Part shown: piece after piece, positions 20,151 through 30,256 of the stretch | How the letters are laid out: the number at the start of each line of letters is the position of its first letter | Position numbering within the stretch: position 1 is the first letter of the stretch | Source of the DNA: Taiwanofungus camphoratus | Lineage: Eukaryota > Basidiomycota > Agaricomycetes > Polyporales > Taiwanofungaceae | DNA: 64,000 nucleotides | Reading direction: 5' to 3' | NCBI GenBank assembly: GCA_003999685.1 | Contig: CP021222.1 | Span: 2,046,001 to 2,110,000 of the forward strand | Translations under genes and position numbers: made by a program | The notes under the pieces: model-generated | Told to the model about the DNA's origin: nothing | Databases searched by the model: none | The model's input: only the letters and a program-made list of their open reading frames with translations

Positions 20151-21917
20151 TGATGAGTCCTGTAGCCTCCTGGGCCCCAAATCGTGATTTTAGGAGCTTT
20201 CTAATCCTCTAACCAACCATCCTATGACTCTTTTACAGCCTACGACAGGTGGGATAGGTTCCTATAATATTCCTAACGCCTCCTTTCCTTCCTAAACCCT
20301 TCTAACGACCTACAAAGTCCTGCGAAGTCACACGAGGTGCTATGAGGTTTCTAACACTAGCCACAAAGTCCCTAACTCCTGCTAAGTCCACTATCGGACA
20401 CTGCCGGTCCTCCCATACTGTTCCATTGGATCTAGGTCCTATCTACTACGTCACTCATCCCGGGCTTAGCTAAGAAGTCTTAGCTAAGTCTCTCCTAGCT
20501 CTTGTGATTGCAGCTACCTCCGATAGGCTCTGAAATGGTCCGAAGTTCTGGAAGTTGGACTTAGAAAGCCTTGTGCACCCCCATGGGTCTCGATCCTATG
20601 CCATAAGGTCATCCTAGGGCATATCCATATGGCCCTCCACCCAGTTAGGACACCTCCTACCCCGATTAGGCCAAGTCCCGCTGCTAAGAACTTTGTGCAC
20701 TTTTAGCCCACTAAGATAGGTGATCACGGCGCATGGCTGCTCTCAGATAGTCATCCCACCCTCGTGAATGAAGTTGGTCACCTTTCTACCATACGTAGTT
20801 CCCCTGTTTCAGTTTCTAATTAGTTCCTATTCTCCTCGTGTTCACTTCGGAGTCCATGCGCTTTAGTACACATTTCGGACTCGTAAGGATCACTTCGCGC
20901 AAGAATAGTTCACCTCATGCTCCCCTATTTAGTCAAAGGTAGTTTACTATGTACGACAGAGACCCCTCAGTGCACGCTTCTCTCTTAGGAATACAAAGTT
21001 CCCCTGTAGCTCCGATCTCAGGAAAGCGTCGCGAGTACAACCTTAGGAACGGTCCTAAGGCCCCTAAGTCTCCACCCCAGCTCTGTTTCAGTATCTTTGA
21101 ACTACGTCTACGCTCGCGATATATCTACGAACCACGTCTACGCTTCCCGAACTACGCACTACAATCTACGAAGTCGCCGTGACTTCGTGCCCTTCAGCAC
21201 CTCTTATAGCACCTATCCGGTGGGCCTCCGCCTTAGTTATACCCTTAGGCTCACGTTGCGTCATCCCTACGTCCTACGAGTAACCCTACGACTCCCCCAT
21301 AGCCTTCATTACAGGCTATAGTACATCTCTCTACGCCCTCGAACTCTCTGACCCACACCTCGAAGTCATCAGACACTTTAGAGCTTCCAGCAACCTCGTT
21401 CCCTCATTCCTATTCCAAGTATTAGCTCTCCGAACCATCTGACCTCTCCTACAAGTCTCCTACGCTAGCCAAACCTCGCCCACCTCGCTCTAACAAACCT
21501 CTAAGCCTTACGCCCTTTAGCTAACTCTAGCTAAAAGGACTTCGCAGCAGTCTCGTATCCTTTGCCGCTTAGTAGAAATTATAGTCCATTGGCTTATTGC
21601 CCCCTAACTCTATACAGCCTACGAAGTCAGCTCGCGCGATTTAGCTAAAACGTCGAAGGACTTCGCAGAATCTCGAAGGACTTCGCGTATTTCGGAGGGC
21701 CTCGCAAGGCCTTAGGGATTGTATAGCACTTAGGAACAAGATCCTGTTGTGCAGGACCCTTGACCCCTTACTCCCCTACTTACAAAAACAAGACATACAG
21801 GTTTCCCGGTATCATACAGGTTGTAGCTCCTACCCGCACATCCTCACAGTTATCACACTACCCCACAGCCACATCGCGGAGCACTCCCTAGGTACCAGGG
21901 TCCCCTAGGTTGTATCA
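20151..21917 (+). repeat. 5' LTR of element A3
   Basis: A 1767-bp LTR from TGATGAGTCC to TGTATCA directly follows B' sequence ending TGCTCGG. It has more CpG to TpG/CpA changes than the solo copy at 17222. It is followed by the same internal start (ACGTGTGCCTATGG) as A1. Confidence 0.92.
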
Positions 21918-21927
21918 ACGTGTGCCT

Positions 21928-22608
21928 ATGGACCCTAAGGCTACGCATATGACTTAAATTACGGAACTCTCAGACGATCTCGCTTCTAAAACAACGCTAG
22001 TGACCTCCGAACTATCGTGTCACAGTGAACCCCTTGTCCCTGGTTCGACCATCATTCCAGACCCCTATGAAACATACTTACGACACATACTCGGAAAGGA
22101 AGAACCCTCTGAAATCATAGTAGCCCACGACTCGAACTCTATCCATTCTATCAAAGCCCTAATCGACAACAAAGAGTGAATCGAATGCATCGTGGACTCT
22201 GGGTCGCAAGTGGTTGCGATGTCAGAGCAAGTCTGTCATGCCTTAGGGCTAATCTATGACCCTTCCGTGCAGCTAAACATGCAGTCTGCTAACGGCAGTA
22301 TTGACCGTTTCTTAGGACTGGTTCGAAATGTCTCGTTCCAAGTGGGCAACATCGTGTTGTACCTACAGATGCACGTCATACGCAATCCCCCCTACAATAT
22401 CCTTCTAGGCTGTCCCCTTGATGTGGTAACCGAGAGTGTGGTTAAGAACTTCAGAAATGAGGAGCAGACCATCACAATCATATGTCCGAACACAAGCGAA
22501 GTCGCAACCATCCCTACAATGCCTCGAGGACGTCAGAAGTTCTTACCAGCCCATCATCATAGTTGCCCCCACGCAAACTCTTCTAATCATTCGCGATCGG
22601 ATTTTTAG
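21928..22608 (+). pseudogene. A3 ORF1 (N-terminus and protease), with nonsense codons
   Basis: It is homologous to A1 ORF1 without the inserted LTR. The frame has TAA near 21955 and TGA at 22177-22179, the latter being CGA in A1. The protease retains D-S-G-S near 22198. The ORF ends G GAT TTT TAG, the slippery heptamer at 22599-22605. This copy shows the uninterrupted target into which the solo LTR landed in A1. Confidence 0.82.
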
Positions 22609-23037
22609 ACTTCAAGAATTTGAGAAATCAAGGAGAGGTTGCCCTGGTCGTTGAGTACGAATCTGATACCCCTAAAATTGTGTCTTACGCTGCTGTAAAT
22701 GCGGCAGATAACAGTTTTGTTCCTGCGCTATATCTTTCAGTCTCTAACTCGGTGTCTAGCTATCTGCAGTCTCTCTATTTTAGTGAAACTTCGAAGACCT
22801 CGGAAGGTCCTGCTGATCATACTAGGTGGCTATCTGGCTTTCTAGCAGCAGCAACACCGCCCGAGGCTCCCTCCCTTTCGCACAATAATCTGAATTCCCT
22901 CCCTATGCTTTTGCTTTCTGCCTCTAAAGACATATCCTCTATCCCCATTTCAGGCCCCAGGAATGCTACGAAGGTCACGAGGTTAGCCCAAGGACCTTCC
23001 CTTGCTCCTAATCCGATGGTATTCCTTCTTAAGTTGT

Positions 23038-23539
23038 TGTTACTGTCGGGTAGGACTAGAGACGTGTTCGTTTTTTCTTTCCCTCTGTTTGTCACACCAT
23101 GGACGCGCGGCATCCCTTCCACACCTTACTTACCCAGATTGACTGACGGGCCGACCGTCCCCGCTTACGCCATGGTAGTTATGTACTTTCGGGCCGCTGA
23201 CTCCTCTCACCTTATGCGGTCTCTGGGGGGCTGCTAGTATACCTGGGGGTTGGCGGTGGCAGTATAAGAAGGGGGTCCCACTGTTGGAGGTTCCCTTAGT
23301 CGTATTCTCTTCGTTCATCCTTCCTAAAGTGTACTACGCATTAGTACCAATACACGCTGGTCTTTCTCACATCTCTTTGTACCGCAAGAAGCCCGTGAAA
23401 GACTATCGCGACTACATAGGGCTTGTAGTTGAAGACTACTGAGGATTGTGACTCGTCGTCACCGTCGTTCCTCTTCGACCCTTCGCTGCACACCGCTCCA
23501 AGCTTCTGCAGCATTATCAGGGTGAACCCCCCGGTAACA
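23038..23539 (+). repeat. 5' LTR of element B
   Basis: It begins TGTTACTGTCGGG and ends CCCCGGTAACA. The sequence matches the 3' LTR at 30257, the solo copy at 1443 and the reverse copies at 49246 and 56483. Confidence 0.96.
23263..23308 (+). promoter_or_regulatory. LTR promoter of element B: TATA box and predicted transcript 5' end
   Basis: TATAA lies at 23263-23267. AGTCGTATTCT at 23298-23308 starts 35 nt downstream and is exactly complementary to the primer-binding sequence beyond the LTR. The transcription start is inferred from this spacing. Confidence 0.7.
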
Positions 23540-23541
23540 TT

Positions 23542-23552
23542 AGAATACGACT
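23542..23552 (+). promoter_or_regulatory. Primer-binding site of element B (self-priming type)
   Basis: AGAATACGACT starts 2 nt after the LTR and is the reverse complement of AGTCGTATTCT in the LTR. The length (11 nt) and spacing (2 nt) are the same as in element C, with a wholly different sequence. Confidence 0.8.
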
Positions 23553-23605
23553 CCATAAACCCGAACCCGTCCTGGTTCGAGAGGTCACAAGAAGACAGTG
23601 CCTAA

Positions 23606-24229
23606 AAGACCCGTACCGGTCTCGAAGAAGGCGAGGTCAGCGTACTCATACGATTAGTACTGATCACCACGGATTATCAACGACCTTTTGATATCGACTA
23701 CGAACAAGAAGAAGAGCTGGATCACGCAGCATTTGACCCTACTCTCCCGACTTTAGAAGAAGTCCTGGATCGAGCTGAGCGCAACCTCAGAGCCATTCTA
23801 CACGCCGATAGTTCCACCAGCTTCCTCCCAGCTGAACAGAGGGAGCTGATCCTTTACACCCGCTCCCGCATCTCCAGAGCCAGCGACGCTTGGCAAGCCG
23901 TATTAGAAAATCACGACAGGCTGGCAAGGGAAGGGAGCCGACCGCTACCTCCCACTCCCTCTGAAGATTTTGACGAAGTCCTCGACCACCGTATCCTCAC
24001 TGCTCAGAAGGTGCTCTCAAACCCACGTTTCTCATTTCAATTGGCCGTTCCCATAATTGTGAACCTATATCAAAGGCTACTGAGTGCCCGAGATTTCTAT
24101 CGCCGGTGGCAAGCTGGATCCATCCTCCAAAACGAGGCGGAGGTCGACCCTGACGTGCGCCGGGAAGGCTCATCGCTATCAAGCGGAGAACAATCGGGAC
24201 GTACACCGACATTACACGAAGACTTCTAA
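23606..24229 (+). other. Leader open frame without ATG upstream of B gag
   Basis: After a TAA at 23603-23605 this frame is open for about 207 codons to TAA at 24227-24229, with no ATG near its start. It reads as ordinary protein: an acidic region (Y-E-Q-E-E-E-L-D), R-A-E-R-N-L-R-A-I-L and P-L-P-P-T-P-S-E-D-F. It overlaps the annotated gag start in another frame. The reverse B copy keeps the same frame open (about 55793-56415). It may be a spliced or non-AUG-initiated N-terminal part of Gag. The mechanism joining it to gag is unresolved. Confidence 0.45.
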
Positions 24230-25643
24230 CTGGAGGGTCTGCTCAACGCAACCGTGCCCTCACCGCTACGACTCTGCACTCTACAGGGGAAGTGATTTCG
24301 AACCTTGTACTCCAACCAATCGTGCCCTCATCCAGGCCCGCTGGACAACCTTTGACGAAACCGACCCACCCTCCGACGAAGGCTCCAGCTCAGAACTAAC
24401 CGATCCTGACATTGAACGGACAGAACGACAAATGGAGACTGAAGGGACAGGAAAAACATCCCCTTCCACTCCGGAAACACCCCGTGGCTTGAGCTCTTTC
24501 CGATCAGGAATAGGGGAATCAGGGCCACCGCCTGACGATGGGCTAGGGGAGGAAGGCCCCCCCGAGGGAGGACCACCTGGTGGAGGAGGACCACCTGGCG
24601 GAGGAGGAACACCTGGTGGAGGAGGAACACCTGGCGGAGGAGTGCCCAGTGGAGGAGGACTACCCGGTAGAGGAGGACCACCTGGGGGAGGAGGACCCCC
24701 TGGGGGAGGACCCCCTGGAGGGGGGCAGCCGCCTGGAGGAACGCCCCTCCCACAGGGAGCTGCACGGGTACCGGACCGAAAAGAGCCAGAAATTACTAAG
24801 TTCTCTGGAAAGCGAGAGGATGCCCGACACTTCCTCATCCAATTTGCCCGAAGATTTGACACCGAGCGATGGGCCTCTGCTTCCGAACGAGAAAAGGTCG
24901 GCAATTTCCTTGGCCACCTCGAAGGCCATGCTGGTGCCTGGGCCGATACTCTCACCGAAAAGGCACTCGAACCCCACCCCCTCATCCGAGGGGTGAGCCG
25001 GGGGTACGGCACTTTCAGGAATGTCGCTCTCGAGTTCATCAAAAGGTTCGGGGTAATAGAGGAGGAGGTCTCTGCAGCCATCGAACTACGGAACTTGGTC
25101 TACACCTACGACAAACCCATTGCCGATTTCAACGAGGAGTTCGACCGACTGGCCCGCAGGGCAGAAATCACCGAAGAAAGTGCCCTTATGGCCTGGTACC
25201 GAGAAAAACTACCCAGCACCATGCGAGTCCGAATCATGGAACGAGATGTAGCCCCCACAACCCTAGAAGGATGGAAGGAAGCTGCTGCCCAACGGGACCG
25301 GGCCTATCGAAACAACAAGGCCATCGATGCCGCTCAAAGAACTTCGAAAACCCCTCCACGAGTCGCAGCAAGGGCATTTGACAGTGGGAAGCCAGACCAT
25401 CAGCGCTTGCAAGACCGAAGGACGGGCTCCTGCTACAAATGCCACAATAAGGGGCACCTGGCCAAAGACTGCCCGGAGCGAACCTCGGGTCGGGGAACAG
25501 GACCCCCAAACCGAAGGGCCAACATGAAAGATGAAAACGAGGCGGATGATGAAGCCTCTGAGCAGGAGGAGCAGGGGCAAGAAACGAAAGGAGTAAGATT
25601 CCCCCACTTCTCTCAGCACCACGACTTTGTGGATTTTCTGTAA
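24084..25643 (+). CDS. gag: Element B Gag
   Basis: This ORF of 519 residues starts at the first ATG in frame; the first 50 or so residues overlap the leader frame and may not be real, so the true N-terminus is uncertain. An acidic Ser/Pro-rich region precedes a collagen-like run of P-G-G-G repeats (about 24560-24740). The capsid domain begins near I-T-K-F-S-G-K-R-E-D. A CCHC knuckle C-Y-K-C-H-N-K-G-H-L-A-K-D-C is at about 25431-25472. The C-terminus is acidic. Gag ends G GAT TTT CTG TAA, which includes the slippery site. The reverse copy is 525 residues because the repeat tract differs. Confidence 0.88.
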   Translation: MPEISIAGGKLDPSSKTRRRSTLTCAGKAHRYQAENNRDVHRHYTKTSNWRVCSTQPCPHRYDSALYRGSDFEPCTPTNRALIQARWTTFDETDPPSDEGSSSELTDPDIERTERQMETEGTGKTSPSTPETPRGLSSFRSGIGESGPPPDDGLGEEGPPEGGPPGGGGPPGGGGTPGGGGTPGGGVPSGGGLPGRGGPPGGGGPPGGGPPGGGQPPGGTPLPQGAARVPDRKEPEITKFSGKREDARHFLIQFARRFDTERWASASEREKVGNFLGHLEGHAGAWADTLTEKALEPHPLIRGVSRGYGTFRNVALEFIKRFGVIEEEVSAAIELRNLVYTYDKPIADFNEEFDRLARRAEITEESALMAWYREKLPSTMRVRIMERDVAPTTLEGWKEAAAQRDRAYRNNKAIDAAQRTSKTPPRVAARAFDSGKPDHQRLQDRRTGSCYKCHNKGHLAKDCPERTSGRGTGPPNRRANMKDENEADDEASEQEEQGQETKGVRFPHFSQHHDFVDFL

Positions 25644-25672
25644 GGCGACCCGACGTGACGCACGAGTCGCCT
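25631..25672 (+). promoter_or_regulatory. -1 ribosomal frameshift signal between gag and pol of element B
   Basis: The heptamer GGATTTT (25631-25637) is in the G GAT TTT phase. A 5-nt spacer is followed by a perfect 7-bp inverted repeat AGGCGAC (25643-25649) / GTCGCCT (25666-25672) with a 16-nt loop. The gag stop lies two codons after the slippery site. The -1 frame is pol and is open throughout. The reverse copy conserves heptamer and stem (54332-54373). Confidence 0.87.
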
Positions 25673-28600
25673 AAACTCTCTGTACGAAATGTAATTACCG
25701 GAACGCGCAAGCGCAATACACTTTATCTACCGGGTTACATCGTCGTAGGAGAGAAAGCCGTCGCTGCATGCCCCCTATTGGATAGTGGGGCTGACGCCAA
25801 CCTAATTCACCCCGACTTTGTAAGGAAGTGGGGACTCCCCACTCGACCGCTTCCCAGGACAGTAACCTCAACCACCATTGACGGCTCTACAAACAAAGGG
25901 GGACCGATTACCCACAGAGTCGAAGGGAGCATACGATTAGAAGGGAATGACATCCCAACCAACTTTTATGTCTCAAACATTGGAACGCTCGATGTAGTAC
26001 TCGGCAACCCCTGGCTCGCACAAGTCAACCCACGCATCGACTGGGTAGAAGGAACGCTCGAGATTGACCAAGCTCGACTCACAGAATGGCAAGGATACTA
26101 TGCCTGGATCATGAGCCAACCCACGACAGACGGAATTCCCCTGTGTCGAGCTTCCATTCATGAAGACAATGAGGAGCTTTCGGACATAATGTGTGCTTAC
26201 ACACAAGGAGAAGGGGTTCTGGGGATCTTCCAACAGAAAGGGCAGCCGCTCGTACGTGAAGACGGGCTACTGCAGGCCCTAAAGCCCACACAACTAGGGC
26301 TCAATCGACTAACACGCCTCCCTGACTCCCCACATATGGTATGGGATGTCCCAGAGCTCACGGAATTGGTGATCCCCAAGGACCCACCCCCATCCGTAGA
26401 AGACCTTGTCCCAGAATACCTGTGGGACTATAAACGGTTGTTCGAAAAGGAGGCTGCCAACCGGTTCCCAGAATCCAAGCCCTGGGACCATGCCATCGAA
26501 TTAAGGCCAGACTTTGTCCCCAGAAAATGCGCCGTAATTCCTTTGTCTCCAAATGAACAGGCAGCAATGGACAAATTTTTGGAAGAAAACCTGGCCAAGG
26601 GCTATCTCCGAGAATCGAACTCACCAATGGCGTCACCAGCCTTTTTTGTCAAAAAAAAGGATGGTACCTTGCGCCCGTGCCAGGACTACCGATACCTGAA
26701 CAAGGGCACGATCAAAGATGCCTACCCCTTGCCCCTCATAGGAGAGCTAATCGACAGGCTCCAAAGGGCCACTGTGTTCACTAAATTAGACCTCCGAAAC
26801 GGGTACAACAACGTACGGATCAGAGAGGGCGATCAATGGAAAGGAGCATTCATGGTCAAACATAGGAATCAGGACAAGATCGTCGAACCCACTGTCATGT
26901 TCTTTGGGATGTGCAACTCGCCGGCCACGTTTCAGCGAATGATGAATGACGCGTTCCAGGACATGCTGGCCGAGGGGTGGATCGCGATCTATATGGACGA
27001 CATCCTCATTTTCTCCGACAATATGGAAGCCCACCGAGAACGAACCAGACGCGTCCTACAACGGCTGCAGGAATGGGATCTATTTGTCAAGCCAGAGAAA
27101 TGCGCGTTCGATGTCGTCGAAGTTGACTTCTTGGGAATGACCATCTCACCTGGACAGGTGCACATGGACAAGGACAAACTGGCAGGAATCGCAGATTGGC
27201 CCATTCCTACTAGGGTCAAGGATGTGGAACGATTCATGGGTCTCGCCAACTACTACCGACGCTTCATCCACAACTTCTCCCACATCGCTCACCCCTTGAA
27301 TGTCATCAAGAAGAAACGCGCGGAGTGGAACTGGACCAAAGCCTGCCAGGAGGCCTTCGACGAGCTCAAACGGTGTTTCCAGAGCATGCCTATCCTTCGC
27401 ATGCCCGACCCGTCCAAACCATTCACCATTGAGGCCGACGCCTCTCTGGTAGCCACTGGTGCAGTGCTTCAACAACTTGATGAAGAAGGGCGGCTACACC
27501 CTATAGCTTTCCTCTCGAAGAGCCTGAAAGAAGCGGAGCGGAATTATCAAGTATATGACAGAGAGCTGCTGGCCATTGTCCGAGCACTCGAGGAATGGCG
27601 CCACCACCTTGAAGGAAGTGGACATCCGGTCACGGTGATCACCGACCACAAGAACCTCACCTATTTCCGAGAAGCACAACGACTCAACCGACGCCAGGCC
27701 CGATGGCAGTTATTCCTGTCACAATTTGACCTGCAACTATTAAACAAAAAAGGCAGTCGACTCATAGTCGCCGATGCACTCTCCCGGCGACCTGACCACC
27801 CAGGAGGGAAACATGACAACGAAGATGTCATCCTGTTACCAACAGACCTCTTTGTCAACGCCACCAACACTGCAATCATCGAAAAGATACGTGAATGTCG
27901 TACCCGTGACAGGATGGTCATCGAGACGATTGACGCTTTAAAACGGGGGAAGGTACCGCCATTCAAGGGCACAGGCTTTGCGCACACAAAGCTGGCAGAC
28001 TGGGACATTCAGGAGGGACTAATTTTATACAAAAACAGAGTTTACGTACCCCCTGATGATGATCTGCGCCGAGAAGTCATTCAACTCTGTCATGACACAC
28101 CAGCAATGGCACACCCAGGGGCACAAGGTACAATGGCCATCGCCCGAAGGGACTGGTTCTGGCATGGAATGTCTTCATTCATCGAGAAATATGTTGAGGG
28201 GTGCGCCAAATGCCAGGAGAGCAAGATCAACACACACCCAACGAAACCCCCCCTGATGGCCATCCCCACAGAGCCGAACTCAAGGCCATTCTCGCACATA
28301 TCAGTAGACTTCATCACTGACCTACCAGAGTCACAGGGCTTCAATGCACTCATGGTAGTGGTTGACAGAGAACTCACCAAGGGCATCGTGCTCATACCCT
28401 GCACCAAGAACATAGACGCGGTAGGGACGGCAGAGGCCCTACACCTCAATGTATACAGGCGATATGGCCTACCTGACCGGATGATATCCGACCGAGGACC
28501 ACAGTTCGCAGCGGCTGCATTTCGAGAATGGTGTAAGCTGACAGGAGTCAAGGCGGCAATGTCCACTGCCTACCACCCCCAATCAGATGGGAGTACAGAA

Positions 28601-29773
28601 CGGGTCAACCAGGAACTGGAGGCGGCCTGGAGAATCCTATGCGCAAATGACCCCCACACCTGGGTCAAACACATCCCCGAGTTCGAATTCGCACACAACC
28701 AGGTGCCGCATGCCGGAAGGAAGGAATCGCCATTCAAGCTCACCATGGGGTACAACCCGAAGGCCATCGGATCTCCACGACCCGCCGACAAATACCCCAC
28801 GCTCCAAGACCGCCTGACCCGGATCTCCGAATCCCGCAAAGAGGCTCTTGCAGCGCAAGAGCTAGCCCAGAAGCTGATGGAGGAACGAACCCCTTTTCCC
28901 TGGAAACCTTTCCAGGAAGGCGACAAGGTTTGGCTAGAAGCCACGAACCTCCGGCTAAGGACAATAAGTCGGAAATTTGACCCAAAGCGGCTTGGACCCT
29001 TCAAGATCACGGAAGTCAAGGGGCCACTGACGTACAAGCTACAGCTCCCGAGAACCTGGAAGATTCACCCGGTGTTCCATGCATCGCTGCTCACCCCATA
29101 CAGGGAAACGGCGGAACACGGACCCAACTTTCTGAAACCACCACCTGATCTGGTCGAGGGGGAAGAAGAGTACGAAGTCGAGGCCCTCCGCGGGCATCGC
29201 GCCCGACGTGGGAAATGGGAGTTTCTCATCAAATGGAAGGGATGGCCGGTCTCTGCCAGCACCTGGCAGAAGGAAGATGATCTACGGCATTCCCCTGACC
29301 TGCTGAGGCGTTATAAGAAGGCAAACCACCTAGGCATCAACCCAGTCGACAACCGTTCAACTGCCCTGCAAGGAGTCATTCCGCAGCACTTCAAAGCCAC
29401 CTCCCACCATGTCCCATCGAACCAACGCCGCCCGAGCCCGCCTTGCCGCCTCCATCCTCACCGCAGGGAATGCCCGAACACTGAATCCCTTTCTTCGGGG
29501 ACCGCAGAACCTCCCCAACTTCGCCGAGGGGATTGTCGTCCCCCTATCTCGCCAAGCAACATCTGGCCTCGCCGCCGACTTTCTGACCCCCGCCGACCGC
29601 CTCGGATGGGTGCTGGCCAACGAACGACTACGCCCGGCGGTGGACACCGCCCTCGTTGTCTGGCCCGATCTTGCGGCCCAGGTTGCCATTTTTCGACATC
29701 AGGCCGAGGTCGTCTTACACCTCGATCAGGTAATAAGGGGGTACAGAGGGGAGAGGGAGAAGGGAGAGCATGA
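25637..29773 (+). CDS. pol: Element B Pol: protease, RT, RNase H, integrase, chromodomain
   Basis: The frame is entered by -1 slippage and has no nearby ATG. The protease D-S-G-A-D motif is at 25781. RT carries Y-M-D-D at 26990-27001. RNase H begins near I-E-A-D-A-S (about 27430). The integrase HHCC module (H..H..C-A-K-C) is near 28090-28215. The core has V-D-F-I-T-D, I-S-D-R-G-P-Q-F and S-T-E-R-V-N-Q. A chromodomain (L-I-K-W-K-G-W) lies at about 29173-29330. About 145 further codons of low-complexity, basic sequence follow; 29409-29773 overlaps ORF3 in another frame. The second complete copy is nearly identical, so both are potentially active. Confidence 0.95.
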   Translation, partial: SVRRPDVTHESPKLSVRNVITGTRKRNTLYLPGYIVVGEKAVAACPLLDSGADANLIHPDFVRKWGLPTRPLPRTVTSTTIDGSTNKGGPITHRVEGSIRLEGNDIPTNFYVSNIGTLDVVLGNPWLAQVNPRIDWVEGTLEIDQARLTEWQGYYAWIMSQPTTDGIPLCRASIHEDNEELSDIMCAYTQGEGVLGIFQQKGQPLVREDGLLQALKPTQLGLNRLTRLPDSPHMVWDVPELTELVIPKDPPPSVEDLVPEYLWDYKRLFEKEAANRFPESKPWDHAIELRPDFVPRKCAVIPLSPNEQAAMDKFLEENLAKGYLRESNSPMASPAFFVKKKDGTLRPCQDYRYLNKGTIKDAYPLPLIGELIDRLQRATVFTKLDLRNGYNNVRIREGDQWKGAFMVKHRNQDKIVEPTVMFFGMCNSPATFQRMMNDAFQDMLAEGWIAIYMDDILIFSDNMEAHRERTRRVLQRLQEWDLFVKPEKCAFDVVEVDFLGMTISPGQVHMDKDKLAGIADWPIPTRVKDVERFMGLANYYRRFIHNFSHIAHPLNVIKKKRAEWNWTKACQEAFDELKRCFQSMPILRMPDPSKPFTIEADASLVATGAVLQQLDEEGRLHPIAFLSKSLKEAERNYQVYDRELLAIVRALEEWRHHLEGSGHPVTVITDHKNLTYFREAQRLNRRQARWQLFLSQFDLQLLNKKGSRLIVADALSRRPDHPGGKHDNEDVILLPTDLFVNATNTAIIEKIRECRTRDRMVIETIDALKRGKVPPFKGTGFAHTKLADWDIQEGLILYKNRVYVPPDDDLRREVIQLCHDTPAMAHPGAQGTMAIARRDWFWHGMSSFIEKYVEGCAKCQESKINTHPTKPPLMAIPTEPNSRPFSHISVDFITDLPESQGFNALMVVVDRELTKGIVLIPCTKNIDAVGTAEALHLNVYRRYGLPDRMISDRGPQFAAAAFREWCKLTGVKAAMSTAYHPQSDGSTERVNQELEAAWRILCANDPHTWVKHIPEFEFAHNQVPHAGRKESPFKLTMGYNPKAIGSPRPADKYPTLQDRLTRISESRKEALAAQELAQKLMEERTPFPWKPFQEGDKVWLEATNLRLRTISRKFDPKRLGPFKITEVKGPLTYKLQLPRTWKIHPVFHASLLTPYRETAEHGPNFLKPPPDLVEGEEEYEVEALRGHRARRGKWEFLIKWKGWPVSASTWQKEDDLRHSPDLLRRYKKANHLGINPVDNRSTALQGVIPQHFKATSHHVPSNQRRPSPPCRLHPHRRECPNTESLSSGTAEPPQLRRGDCRPPISPSNIWPRRRLSDPRRPPRMGAGQRTTTPGGGHRPRCLARSCGPGCHFSTSGRGRLTPRSGNKGVQRGEGEGRA

Positions 29774-30215
29774 CGAAGCCAAATGGTGGGCCAGCCCCAT
29801 CCGGGAAATTGGTATATCGTACTGGCAGGCCTGTAACGCTACGCGCTCCCATCTCAATTTCCTCCTTCGCACCGACGTCGTCTCCGCCCTCGAGCATCTC
29901 CTACCACCCTCCTCCGTCATCACGCGCCCAGCCCCCTCCACGCAGGACGAATGGACAGTTTGTCTCCACCCCGAGTGCCGCCCCCTGGACCGATGGGCTG
30001 GGGCCTGTGAATTCTGCATGGGCCTCGATCACGTTGCTGCTGATTGCATCCACCGGCCACGACTGGGGGAGCCGGCTGTTGAGCCCTTCGTCCCGCCTCG
30101 CTGTCTGGATTGTTTCGCTGACGATCACGACACCGACCAATGCCCCAAGGCAGGGGCCGCCTGGTCGGAAATCAGTGGGTCGAAGCAGCCTGACGAGGAA
30201 GCTACCAGGTCATGA
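29409..30215 (+). CDS. Element B ORF3: 268-residue protein with two zinc knuckles
   Basis: The ATG is in a strong context (CCACCATG) and overlaps the pol C-terminus by 365 nt in a different frame. The N-terminal 170 residues are Ala/Leu/Arg-rich and probably helical, and I recognise no domain there. The C-terminus carries two C-x2-C-x4-H-x4-C knuckles (C-E-F-C-M-G-L-D-H-V-A-A-D-C and C-L-D-C-F-A-D-D-H-D-T-D-Q-C), with an extra C-L-H-P-E-C before them. The reverse copy has the same ORF (49789-50595) with about two residue differences. There is no signal peptide or membrane segment, so it is not an envelope protein. Nucleic-acid binding is likely; the role is unknown. Confidence 0.82.
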   Translation: MSHRTNAARARLAASILTAGNARTLNPFLRGPQNLPNFAEGIVVPLSRQATSGLAADFLTPADRLGWVLANERLRPAVDTALVVWPDLAAQVAIFRHQAEVVLHLDQVIRGYRGEREKGEHDEAKWWASPIREIGISYWQACNATRSHLNFLLRTDVVSALEHLLPPSSVITRPAPSTQDEWTVCLHPECRPLDRWAGACEFCMGLDHVAADCIHRPRLGEPAVEPFVPPRCLDCFADDHDTDQCPKAGAAWSEISGSKQPDEEATRS

Positions 30216-30219
30216 GGGT

Positions 30220-30256
30220 AGGTGTCGGGGCGACACCTGAGAGGAGACGGGGGTAG
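30220..30256 (+). promoter_or_regulatory. Element B 3' polypurine tract with upstream hairpin
   Basis: A perfect 8-bp stem AGGTGTCG / CGACACCT with loop GGG fills 30220-30238. It is followed immediately by the purine-rich tract GAGAGGAGACGGGGGTAG (30239-30256) abutting the LTR. The reverse copy has the same arrangement (49748-49784). Confidence 0.8.

Noticed and set aside
24281-25081. Long reverse-strand frame rich in Pro opposite B gag
   Set aside because: It is the antisense shadow of the Gly-rich repeat and capsid coding; there are no splice signals and the frame follows the codon bias of gag.
29409-30215. Envelope protein in B
   Set aside because: The position suggests env, but there is no signal peptide, membrane segment or fusion-like region; zinc knuckles point to nucleic-acid binding.
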